A stretch of 13,362 nt of DNA from JBJKSO01 sp046703825 (GTDB lineage: Bacteria; Chloroflexota; Dormibacteria; Aeolococcales; Bog-877): assembly GCA_046703825.1 (NCBI GenBank), contig JBJKSO010000027.1, positions 1 to 13,362 of the forward strand, given 5' to 3'. Each line of letters begins with the position of its first letter. The stretch's first letter is position 1. This document shows, piece by piece, positions 7,537 through 13,273 of this stretch. The notes beneath the pieces were generated by a model. That model ran no database searches, was not told the DNA's origin, and was given only the letters and a program-made list of their open reading frames with translations. Made by a program: the position numbers and the translations under genes.

Positions 7537-8483
7537 CACTGCCCCAGGCTGAACAGCACGACCGCCAGGAACGAAAGCACGAAGGTTCCGCCCAAGTACT
7601 CGGGAACCCGCAGGATTCGGATCTTGGCCAATGCGGACTCGATCCCCACAAGCAGCACAGCTGCTCCCAGCATTTTGGCCGCGAGGGTCACGATGGCGAT
7701 CGCGAAGGCAGGAACGGATAGCTGGGTGGCAATGCCGTTAGGCCAGATCAGCACGTTGATCCAAACCACCAGGAGCACGAAGAGCTTCATCCAACCACCC
7801 CACTCCAGCAGCGCCTGGTCTGGTCCGGAGAATTCGAACAGGCGAGATTTCTCGATCATGGAAAGCTCCTGTGAGCTACTCGGGTTGTCGATGGGGATGC
7901 GGCCGGTTTCGGCAAGGATCACCATCAGGAACGCCGCCGCGATCAGCGCGTGGCTGGGAGTGATCAATGGCGACGCGGTCTGGAGAACCTTGTTGACCAC
8001 GAACGGGACCGTTCCTCCCGAGATGAAGCCGACCGCGAAGAAGACCAGAATCAGAGTAGGTTCGGCAAGCGACGAGACGAGCCGCGAGCGGCTAGCCCCC
8101 AACCCGCCATAGGGACTGGAGCTGTCCATCGCCGCGAGGTTGGTGAAGAACCCGCCGATTCCGATGACGAAGCCACTTCCCACCATATCGGCCATGAAAG
8201 CCCAGCTCAACGGAAAGGCAGTTAGGACAGGGATCAGCATCGCGAATGCCATGGGAGCAGCGAACGCCGCATACGGGGCTAGCCGGAACACCGCAGAGGC
8301 TTCGGGAGTCCGGATACGCTGCTTTTGGAACAGCTTGGCCAGGTCGAAGTACGGCTGCAACGGGGAAGGTCCGCGGCGAGACTGAAGCTGAGCCTTTAGC
8401 TTGTCGATGACGCCCTTCAGAAGGGGTGACATCCCTAAGACCACAACCACGGCAACGCACTGACCGAGAGCGGCGCCTAGCAT
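7536..8483 (-). CDS. hyfC: HyfC/HycD/NuoH-like membrane anchor subunit (315 aa)
   Basis: Membrane subunit that anchors the peripheral NuoB/NuoD-like arm and links it to the antiporter subunits. Diagnostic stretches are KLKAQLQSRRGPSPLQPYF (28-46), SRSRLVSSLAEPT (131-143), and the acidic loop AETGRIPIDNPSSSQELSM (191-209) followed by FEFSGPDQALLEWGGWMK. The last two correspond to the Glu/Asp-rich loops of NuoH that line the E-channel. About eight membrane helices are visible, and length is like E. coli HyfC/HycD (about 310-320 aa). It is the first gene of the operon. The ATG at 8483 has no visible Shine-Dalgarno and the frame continues upstream without a better ATG/GTG nearby, so the start is likely but not proven; the N-terminal length agrees with the family. 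Its stop overlaps the hyfE-like start. Confidence 0.92.
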   Translation of the reverse strand: MLGAALGQCVAVVVVLGMSPLLKGVIDKLKAQLQSRRGPSPLQPYFDLAKLFQKQRIRTPEASAVFRLAPYAAFAAPMAFAMLIPVLTAFPLSWAFMADMVGSGFVIGIGGFFTNLAAMDSSSPYGGLGASRSRLVSSLAEPTLILVFFAVGFISGGTVPFVVNKVLQTASPLITPSHALIAAAFLMVILAETGRIPIDNPSSSQELSMIEKSRLFEFSGPDQALLEWGGWMKLFVLLVVWINVLIWPNGIATQLSVPAFAIAIVTLAAKMLGAAVLLVGIESALAKIRILRVPEYLGGTFVLSFLAVVLFSLGQ

Positions 8484-8613
8484 GAGGTCGAGCCGCAGCG
8501 CACTGGAATGGGTGGCACCCCAACCTCCATGAACAATGGTGATCAGGGGCCATCAGCTCCGTGGGAGCGACGACGGCGCCGAGCGCCTTGGCGAGCCCCA
8601 TCGCCGTCGGCAG

Positions 8614-8622
8614 ACTATACCA
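8614..8622 (-). promoter_or_regulatory. Possible extended -10 element for the hyf-like operon
   Basis: Minus strand reads TGGTATAGT, an extended -10 type match (TGnTATAAT with one mismatch), in otherwise GC-rich DNA about 130 bp upstream of the hyfC-like ATG. No good -35 box is seen at 16-18 bp, as often with extended -10 promoters. Inference from sequence pattern only. Confidence 0.3.
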
Positions 8623-8820
8623 GGCCGCCGGGCGGGTCCAGCACCCTGGCAGACGCTGCGAGGCGCTCGGGGAGCGCCGAATGGGAACGTTCACGGGCGC
8701 TGGGGGCGGCGCCGACGCGCTACCGCGACCGACTGGAGGCGCGCTTAGCCAAGCATTTGGGAGTTGCTTTCCGGCCCGCCTGAGTTGCGGGGACCAGCGT
8801 ATACCCACGACCAGATCGAG

Positions 8821-8844
8821 GCCGACGCCTAGGCCGACGCCTAG
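8821..8844. repeat. 12-bp unit tandemly duplicated
   Basis: GCCGACGCCTAG occurs twice head to tail with no mismatch, followed by a weaker third similar segment (CCCGGCGCCGTCG). It lies in the gene-less divergent region. It may be a simple slippage duplication or a repeated binding site. Confidence 0.6.
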
Positions 8845-9234
8845 CCCGGCGCCGTCGCCCTGGAGGTTCCACGAGTGCGCGGCCACGTTCCCGGTCCGCT
8901 GGGGCAGCGGTGAAGGGAGGGTGCGCGCTGACCAAGCCTCCGCGGAGGCCTACCGGCTCTCGGGGAGATTGGGGGACGCGCCTCTTCACGGGCTCGACCG
9001 AACAGCACGCACCCGGGCTCGGGAGCTGGGTACGGGATGGCGCTCGCTCAGCGACGCCCCTTGCGGCCGCAGTCGCCCGTGGCGAGCCGCAGCCGGCGAC
9101 CGCGCCAGGGACTGAGCACTTGCCGCGACCTCGCGGGAGCTGGACGCTACCCGGTCGACCGTGGGCGAGCCGGCTCCCGACACTCTCCTCACCTCGCAAG
9201 GAATCTGGTCACGGAGATGTCGTCGCTTAGCCCA

Positions 9235-9251
9235 ACGCTGTATGACAGCGT
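9235..9251. promoter_or_regulatory. Perfect inverted repeat, operator-like
   Basis: ACGCTGT-ATG-ACAGCGT: two perfect 7-bp arms with a 3-bp spacer, a size and symmetry typical of dimeric repressor operators. It lies between the divergent hyf-like operon and the aldolase gene, about 280 bp upstream of the latter. The symmetry is visible; the function is inferred. Confidence 0.35.
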
Positions 9252-9533
9252 GACCCTGCCGCTACGCGTGCGGCTTCCGCCGGTGCTCCCGGACCGCGCC
9301 TCGGGACCGCGGCTGCTGCGAGCGTGCTCACCGGCGTCGCCGACCTGGGGCTCCCTTCCCCGCCAGCCGGAGCCTCGGACCGGGCGGGGAGATCTGACCC
9401 ACCGCCGGGCATCAGGCAACCCGATACAACTGCAGCGAGAGATCTACGTGATCCCTTCTTTTCCACTCGAGTATGGTGAAGGGCCTGGACGGAGATGTCA
9501 GTCCGCACCCCAGAGCGGTAGGGAGGCGAGTCC

Positions 9534-10214
9534 ATGAGTGCACAACCACGAGTCCAAGCCGCACCGACCGCGCCCGGCGAGTCGATGGTCGCCGCGGCCC
9601 ACCACCTCTTCGCGTCGGGAGTGATGTCGCATGCCGGCCACGCCAACCTGAGCGCCCGGCTCGGACCCGACCGCTTCGCGCTCAGCAGCACTGGCATGGT
9701 CCGAGATCTGCGCCCCGACCAGGTCGCCACCTGCAGCCTCGACGGCCAGGTGCTCGAGGGCGACCTCGGCCCGGAGAACGCTGAGATCATCGCCATGCAC
9801 GCCGTGGTCTATGAAGCTCGTCCAGAGGTCGGCGGGATCATCCACACGCACTCGCCGTCCGCCACCGCCTTCGCGCTGGCCAACAAGGAGCTGCCCTGCC
9901 GGGCCGAGCCTTTGCTGCGTTTCGGCCAAGCCGAGGCCGTCCCTGTCGTCGCCTGGGGACCGCGGGGATCGAACGTGTCGGTGCGTGGCATCGCCGGGGC
10001 CCTCGACGCCCATTCCACCACCGGGGCGGTGCTGCTCGCCAACCACGGGCTGCTCGCCTTCGGCGCGGATCCCATGAGCGCAGCACGCCTGGTAGTCGCC
10101 ATCGAAGAGGCCGCCGAGGCCGAGTTGGCCGCCGCGGCAATCGGTGGCGCGGTCGACTTCCCCGAGGGCGCACTCGACGCCGTCCGGGCATCGATGGCCC
10201 GCGTTTCGCGATGA
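9534..10214 (+). CDS. Class II aldolase/adducin family protein (226 aa)
   Basis: Zinc-dependent class II aldolase fold, as in L-fuculose-1-phosphate aldolase (FucA) and ribulose-5-phosphate 4-epimerase (AraD). Zinc ligands are visible as His104 and His106 (GGIIHTHSPS) and His171 (ANHGLLAFG). The conserved SSTGM (51-55) and NLSARL (38-43) correspond to the phosphate/substrate-binding loops. Glu84, in PENAEIIAMHAVVYEARPE, is the candidate catalytic acid but sits one residue off the spacing seen in FucA, so exact chemistry is unsure. Length (about 215-230 aa) is normal and no signal peptide is present. The start ATG follows GGGAGG with a 7-nt spacer. The gene is divergent from the hyf-like operon and convergent with an epoxide hydrolase pseudogene. 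No kinase, isomerase or sugar transporter is adjacent to indicate substrate; many family members act on other short-chain sugars or acids. Confidence 0.9.
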   Translation: MSAQPRVQAAPTAPGESMVAAAHHLFASGVMSHAGHANLSARLGPDRFALSSTGMVRDLRPDQVATCSLDGQVLEGDLGPENAEIIAMHAVVYEARPEVGGIIHTHSPSATAFALANKELPCRAEPLLRFGQAEAVPVVAWGPRGSNVSVRGIAGALDAHSTTGAVLLANHGLLAFGADPMSAARLVVAIEEAAEAELAAAAIGGAVDFPEGALDAVRASMARVSR

Positions 10215-10434
10215 CCGGGAGGGGGACTGCAACCGGGTCGTGACCGCCAGGAGGCTCGCGTACAGGCTCGCCGTTGCCATCGTCGCCGCGCTGATCGCCG
10301 AGGAGGTCCGGGCCGACCACCAACCGTTGCCCACCGATTGGTCACCGACCGTCACGGATCTGCCAGCCCGCCGTCGCCACAACAGCGCACGGGCGAGATG
10401 CCGGCGTTGGCCGAGACAGGCCTGCAGCTGTGAC
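10215..10434. other. Intergenic region between convergent aldolase gene and pseudogene
   Basis: No supported gene. A plus-strand frame beginning at GTG 10240 gives a short Ala/Arg-rich, partly hydrophobic sequence (ARRLAYRLAVAIVAALIAEE) that then degenerates, with a poorly spaced GGGAGGGGG upstream. It may be chance or a remnant. Confidence 0.4.
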
Positions 10435-10967
10435 ACAGCCCAGCGGTCGCCGAATTCTTGGACCTACGCCGCTTGTAGCCGAGCTCGTCCATGACTTGGA
10501 CCCAGAGATCGGCGATCCGGGCCGGGTGGCTCTCGCCGGCGGGCAGCCACCGGGAGAACCCGAAGCCGGGTAGCGAGGGAATGATGCGGTCGAAGGCATC
10601 GGTGGGCTCGGTCTCGTGCGCCACGGGGTCGGTTAGCGGGCCCACCAGGGGCAGGAACTCGAAGAACGAGCTCGGCCAGCCATGGGGGAGCACCAGCGGG
10701 ACCGCCGCGGTCGCAGCCGGCTATGCACGGACGTGGAACTCGTGGATGTCAACCCCGTCGACCGTGACCATCACATGAGGGAGCACGTCGAGGTCTGACT
10801 CCGTCTCACGCCAGTCGAAATCGTTCGCCTACGAGCGAGGCGAGGTACTCAGTGTCGGTCCCGCCGGACCATCCCGTCACCAGGGCCGGCGGTCGCCGCG
10901 ACCGCACGAGCCGTTGGCGTAGGTCCTCCCTCACTGCCGACGGAACCGCGATCTCGAACGTTTTCAT
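10435..10967 (-). pseudogene. Epoxide hydrolase remnant (EHN domain + start of alpha/beta-hydrolase domain), frameshifted and truncated
   Basis: The N-terminus MKTFEIAVPSAVREDLRQRL with RSRRPP and GWSGGTDTEYLASLV is the epoxide hydrolase N-terminal (EHN) domain. It starts at ATG 10967 with GGGGAG about 7 nt upstream. Near 10820-10832 the frame shifts, continuing as NDFDWRETESDLDVLPHVMV and VDGVDIHEFHVRA. An in-frame TAG follows at 10723-10721. The homology then resumes with LVLPHGWPSSFFEFLPLVG (oxyanion-hole HGWP motif), DAFDRIIPSLPGFGFSRW and VQVMDELGYKR. After that it decays: the GGDWG nucleophile region is reduced to a shifted GDRWAV around 10450, and the C-terminal half with the catalytic His is missing. 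Intact family members are about 370-400 aa. The several separate lesions plus the missing 3' half argue for a true pseudogene rather than one sequencing error. Confidence 0.8.
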
Positions 10968-11048
10968 GCTAGCTCCCCGCTGGATCGTGTCAGGGCACAT
11001 GTGGGCCTTCCACATCTGGTTTGCTGTCGCCTGAGAGCTGAAGGGCGG

Positions 11049-11465
11049 CTATCCTACCCGCACCACAGCGACTCGGCAATGTGAGGTGTCGCGACCGGAC
11101 TTCCCCCGGCATGCCTGCGAGCTAACCACCACGTCGCTCTTGCCGGGCTCTCTGCCAATGTAGGTCGCTAAACCGCCACCGCCGGATAGGCTTTGGAGAA
11201 CTTGGTGGTTGGTGATCGTGAGGGTCGTTGGCCCTAGGCCTGACTCTTGAAGCAACAAAAACTGCACAGACTCGCCTCGGCTAAGCCTGAGATGGGCGAT
11301 CCTCGAGCCGAGAGTGCCAATGCAGCTTCCTATCTGGATAATATCGCCACTGGCAGTCTTGGCCTCCAACGGCGGCTTGCAGTTGGCCGTCACTGAACCG
11401 CACCCTGAAATGGTCACCACAGCCAGCAGGGCGAAAACGTGACCGGCACCCACCGCCAGACGCAC
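11049..11465 (-). CDS. Predicted small lipoprotein (about 138 aa), hypothetical
   Basis: I do not recognise a family. From GTG 11465 the protein begins MRLAVGAGHVFALLAVVTISGC, a short basic start, a hydrophobic core and a lipobox ISGC, predicting cleavage by signal peptidase II and lipidation of Cys22 at the outer face of the membrane. The mature part has four further cysteines, in NCKPP, IGSCIG, SQACRG and SHCRV, and could form two disulfides; the rest is Gly/Ser-rich with beta-like character. The frame is open upstream to GTG 11522, but that would bury the signal sequence behind 19 polar residues. No clear Shine-Dalgarno is seen for either start. A possible small ORF (11480-11659) ends 14 bp upstream on the same strand. 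Base composition is less GC-rich than the neighbours, suggesting acquired DNA. Confidence 0.55.
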   Translation of the reverse strand: MRLAVGAGHVFALLAVVTISGCGSVTANCKPPLEAKTASGDIIQIGSCIGTLGSRIAHLRLSRGESVQFLLLQESGLGPTTLTITNHQVLQSLSGGGGLATYIGREPGKSDVVVSSQACRGKSGRDTSHCRVAVVRVG

Positions 11466-11479
11466 TTGGCCCGCGGTGG

Positions 11480-11659
11480 TTATTGGCCAGCGAGAGCTCC
11501 GGCGGCACTCGACCGGGCGCACTCTGCCACACTCACAATAGAACTCGGATCTCGGCTGGACCGACCCTTGAAAATGGCAAACGAAACACTACAGCGTGAG
11601 CCATAGCCTTCTATCCGAACTGGGATAATGCCACGTTCAGCCCGGAACTGTACGAGCAT
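11480..11659 (-). CDS. Possible small ORF (59 aa), unknown
   Basis: ATG at 11659 opens a frame MLVQFRAERGIIPVRIEGYG..., continuing through SFAIFKG and ending with TAA at 11482-11480, 14 bp before the lipoprotein start. The same frame is open further 5' for about 15 codons (through ASSTDYPAIKA) with no start codon of the ATG/GTG/TTG type, to a TAA inside the TAACTTA repeat. Composition looks more protein-like than most shadow frames here, but no Shine-Dalgarno or known motif is visible. It may be the remnant of a longer gene. Confidence 0.22.
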   Translation of the reverse strand: MLVQFRAERGIIPVRIEGYGSRCSVSFAIFKGRSSRDPSSIVSVAECARSSAAGALAGQ

Positions 11660-11804
11660 TGCCTTGATGGCCGGGTAATCAGTGCTGGAAGCGTAACTTA
11701 TAACTTATAACTTTGTGAGCCGCTCAGTTTAGACTCTCTGCGTCCGACTGTTTGGTGGGTGACACCGTCCGGGCGAGCCGCGGTGGCTGCGCCGCTTTCA
11801 ATCC
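11660..11804. other. Short non-coding stretch in AT-richer pocket
   Basis: No supported gene apart from possible 5' extension of the small ORF. It contains the TAACTTA tandem repeat and a drop in GC compared with the rest of the window. Confidence 0.4.
11694..11714. repeat. Three tandem copies of a 7-bp AT-rich unit
   Basis: TAACTTA, TAACTTA and TAACTTT follow each other without gaps. The 21-bp block is strongly AT-rich in a GC-rich window and could be a slippage product, an iterated binding site, or part of a promoter/insertion scar. Confidence 0.7.
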
Positions 11805-12671
11805 TTGAGTTCGGTCGGCCAGGCCGAGCGCGAGCCATCCACATCTGCCCTGGGTGAGAGTTCGGCCGACTCCCTGGACACAGAAGGGATGGATTTGGCA
11901 CGGCTGCTCTGCACGGTCTTGGCTTGGCGGCGCAGCTCAAGCTGTTGTTTCTTGGAGCGGCCATCGCGGCTATCGTCGTTGCGGCTGCCGGAGCCCTGCA
12001 CCTGGGTTGTTCGACCGCTTAGTGAGCACGAGATCAGCGGTGAGTCTCCTGGGTGCACCGCCACTGGTGGCCACGGCGGCATCGGCTCGGTGCTGCCCTG
12101 GCGCCGGAAGAACGGCCACGTGCCCAAGGCGAGGATCGGGACCACAGAGTGGGATGAGCATGGGGTCCCCAGGTGCAAGTGCTGCGGCCGGGAGGGCGAG
12201 AAGGTCAGCTTCAGCGTCTATAAGGGCGTCGGCCGGCTCTGGTTCACCTGCTCCCGGGCCAGGACCGCCGCCTGCGCCCGGGTGCAGACCATCCTCTGCT
12301 CAAAGAGCTACCGCGACCTGCTCCCGGTCTGGCGCAACGACCCCGCCTACGCCGCCATGCGCACCTCCCATCCCAACTTTGAGCAGAAGCACCACCAGCT
12401 GCGCACCCAGTTCTTAGTTGCCGGCAACAGCCTGGCCAACCGCCCCAAACGGGTGAGCATGCGCTGGCAGCAGCTCCGGGCAACCGCCGCCGTCCTGATC
12501 GAGTGGCTTCGGGTGCTGCAGACCACCGGCTGGAACAGGGGCGGCACCCGGCTTGAGGTGGTCACCACCAGCGGCGGCGGCATGGTGGCCAAGCTGGAGG
12601 CGGCCCGGGCCCGCCGGCGGGTGGCCGACCTCCCCTCCCCCGACGCTCCCGCCCCGCCCCTGGTCGCGTGA
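11805..12671 (+). CDS. Transposase-like protein with zinc ribbon; only about 12100-12671 looks genuine (288-aa frame)
   Basis: The part from about residue 100 onward looks like the C-terminal half of an actinobacterial transposase. GTTEWDEHGVPRCKCC with Cys124 and Cys127, then FTC149 and AAC157, has a zinc-ribbon spacing; QTILCSKSYRDLLPVWR and NRPKRVSMRWQQLRATAAV with LIEWLRVL resemble conserved C-terminal stretches I associate with such transposases, from memory and without a search. Residues 1-95 are Ser/Arg/Cys-rich without motifs and have no Shine-Dalgarno at 11805; they probably represent out-of-gene sequence fused in frame. The 26-bp repeat copy (12031-12056, residues about 76-84) lies just before the genuine-looking part begins, suggesting a rearrangement junction there. 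Probably a truncated, non-functional transposase. A hairpin follows the stop at 12690. The exact IS family is not assigned. Confidence 0.5.
   Translation: MSSVGQAEREPSTSALGESSADSLDTEGMDLARLLCTVLAWRRSSSCCFLERPSRLSSLRLPEPCTWVVRPLSEHEISGESPGCTATGGHGGIGSVLPWRRKNGHVPKARIGTTEWDEHGVPRCKCCGREGEKVSFSVYKGVGRLWFTCSRARTAACARVQTILCSKSYRDLLPVWRNDPAYAAMRTSHPNFEQKHHQLRTQFLVAGNSLANRPKRVSMRWQQLRATAAVLIEWLRVLQTTGWNRGGTRLEVVTTSGGGMVAKLEAARARRRVADLPSPDAPAPPLVA
12031..12056. repeat. 26-bp direct repeat, copy 1
   Basis: AGATCAGCGGTGAGTC and the following CTCCTGGGTGC match copy 2 at 13008-13033 with one mismatch (G/A at the tenth base). Copy 2 is part of the istA remnant; copy 1 is isolated, with flanks that do not continue the match. 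Confidence 0.85.
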
Positions 12672-12680
12672 CCCCAGGCG

Positions 12681-12716
12681 GCTGAGAGAGCAGCCCTCCC
12701 GCAGGGCTGCTTCAGC
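12681..12716 (+). terminator. Hairpin after the transposase-like gene
   Basis: Perfect 8-bp stem GCAGCCCT (12690-12697) with AGGGCTGC (12703-12710), 5-nt loop, extendable by GCTGA/TCAGC (12681-12685 with 12712-12716). It starts about 10 bp after the stop codon. No U-run follows, so it is a possible terminator or a transposon-end structure. Confidence 0.4.
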
Positions 12717-12860
12717 GCGTCTACCGAGGGTCCCGGGGGTGGTGCCGCGGCCGCTCGGCCGGCTCCGAGGGCCGCTCGGGTGGCCGGCGTCGGCGGTCAG
12801 GGCGCCGCTGGGCTCCAAATCCGCCTGCTGGAGGCCCCCATCGGGGAACTTTGCAGCTCT

Positions 12861-12893
12861 CCTTGCAGCAACCCCCCTAGGGCTGCTGCAAGG
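12861..12893 (+). terminator. Second strong hairpin, terminator-like
   Basis: CCTTGCAGCA (12861-12870) pairs perfectly with TGCTGCAAGG (12884-12893) around a 13-nt loop with CCC/GGG able to extend the stem, followed by TTCTTCT on the plus strand. It shares the AGGGCTGCT string with the preceding hairpin. Confidence 0.4.
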
Positions 12894-12984
12894 TTCTTCT
12901 GGGCGGTCCTGGAGAACTCGGCTCCGGCGTGCGCGGGGACTATTCCGAGCCGCTCTACACAGCCCGGTGACGGTTGGATGCACA

Positions 12985-13273
12985 CTGTATTCTGCGAAGT
13001 CGGCGCCAGATCAGCGATGAGTCTCCTGGGTGCGCGCCGTCGCAGAGAACCTCGGCGCTGGTCACCGACTCGCCCATCACGGCGCTCGGCGGACGGCCCG
13101 CGTACAAAGTCAAGCTTCGCGAGGAAAGCTCCCGGGTCTGCGGCACCGGGCCTCCAGCCCGCAACAGCCAGCGGCGGTGTTGCGGTCCCGCCCACTGCGC
13201 CTGGCGATCTCGCTAATCGACTGCCCCATCCACCAGCGTCATGGATGTCCAAGTACTCTCCCCTGCCCACCAC
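12985..13273 (-). pseudogene. istA: IS21-family transposase IstA, frameshifted N-terminal remnant
   Basis: GTG 13273, preceded by GGGAGGG, starts VGRGEYLDIHDAGG. Changing frame at about 13233, the sequence continues as GQSISEIARRSGRDRNT, a close match to the helix-turn-helix of IS21 IstA proteins (SISEIARxxGRDRxTVRRYL). Changing frame again at about 13175, it continues as LRAGGPVPQTRELSS, then LYAGRPPSAVMGE, SVTSAEVLCDGAHPGDSSL and IWRRLRR, corresponding to the spacer and second conserved stretch of IstA before the DDE core. After about 12990 homology is lost; the DDE integrase domain and istB are not in the window. Two frameshifts and the missing core make it inactive. The repeat copy at 13008-13033 lies inside it. 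Confidence 0.6.
13008..13033. repeat. 26-bp direct repeat, copy 2
   Basis: 25 of 26 bases match copy 1 at 12031-12056, same orientation, 977 bp apart. It encodes the HPGDSSLI segment of the istA remnant on the minus strand. Confidence 0.85.

Larger units (their letters stand above)
8484..9533. other. About 1-kb divergent intergenic region without a convincing gene
   Basis: Lies between the start of the hyf-like operon (minus) and the aldolase gene (plus). Every open frame here translates to Arg/Pro/Ala/Gly-rich sequence without recognisable motifs or a good ribosome binding site, so I see no supported gene. Non-coding structure does exist: a 12-bp tandem duplication (8821-8844), a 17-bp inverted repeat (9235-9251) and a possible minus-strand promoter (8614-8622). 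A decayed gene cannot be excluded. Confidence 0.5.
12672..13007. other. Non-coding stretch with two hairpins between mobile-element remnants
   Basis: No supported gene on either strand; open frames are shadow-like. It holds the two hairpins annotated separately. The far end (about 12977-13007) may still be istA-derived on the minus strand. Confidence 0.45.

Noticed and set aside
6778..8112. 444-codon plus-strand frame
   Set aside because: It lies entirely opposite the hyfE/hyfF/hyfC-like genes and is rich in Gln/Glu/His/Arg, as expected from the antisense of hydrophobic membrane-protein codons.
999..8483. Reading the operon as a true formate hydrogenlyase or hydrogenase-4
   Set aside because: All Ni ligands and the maturation tail are missing and no formate dehydrogenase or maturation gene is present in the window.
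8092..8886. 264-codon minus-strand frame overlapping the hyfC-like start
   Set aside because: Its downstream half is an out-of-frame copy of hyfC-like codons and the upstream half is Arg/Pro/Ala-rich with no motif or ribosome binding site.
8561..9115. Plus-strand frame of 184 codons in the divergent region
   Set aside because: No recognisable motif, no Shine-Dalgarno, and composition like random GC-rich sequence; the tandem repeat gives it a low-complexity Pro/Thr stretch.
9498..10436. Long minus-strand open frame (312 codons) opposite the aldolase gene
   Set aside because: It is antisense to a well-supported class II aldolase with a good ribosome binding site; the translation has no motif and is a GC-driven shadow.
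11880..12020. Plus-strand frame encoding a hydrophobic stretch (LKLLFLGAAIAAIVVAAAGAL)
   Set aside because: Looks like a membrane helix but has no start codon or ribosome binding site and is bounded by stops within about 55 codons; Ala/Val runs arise readily in GC-rich sequence.
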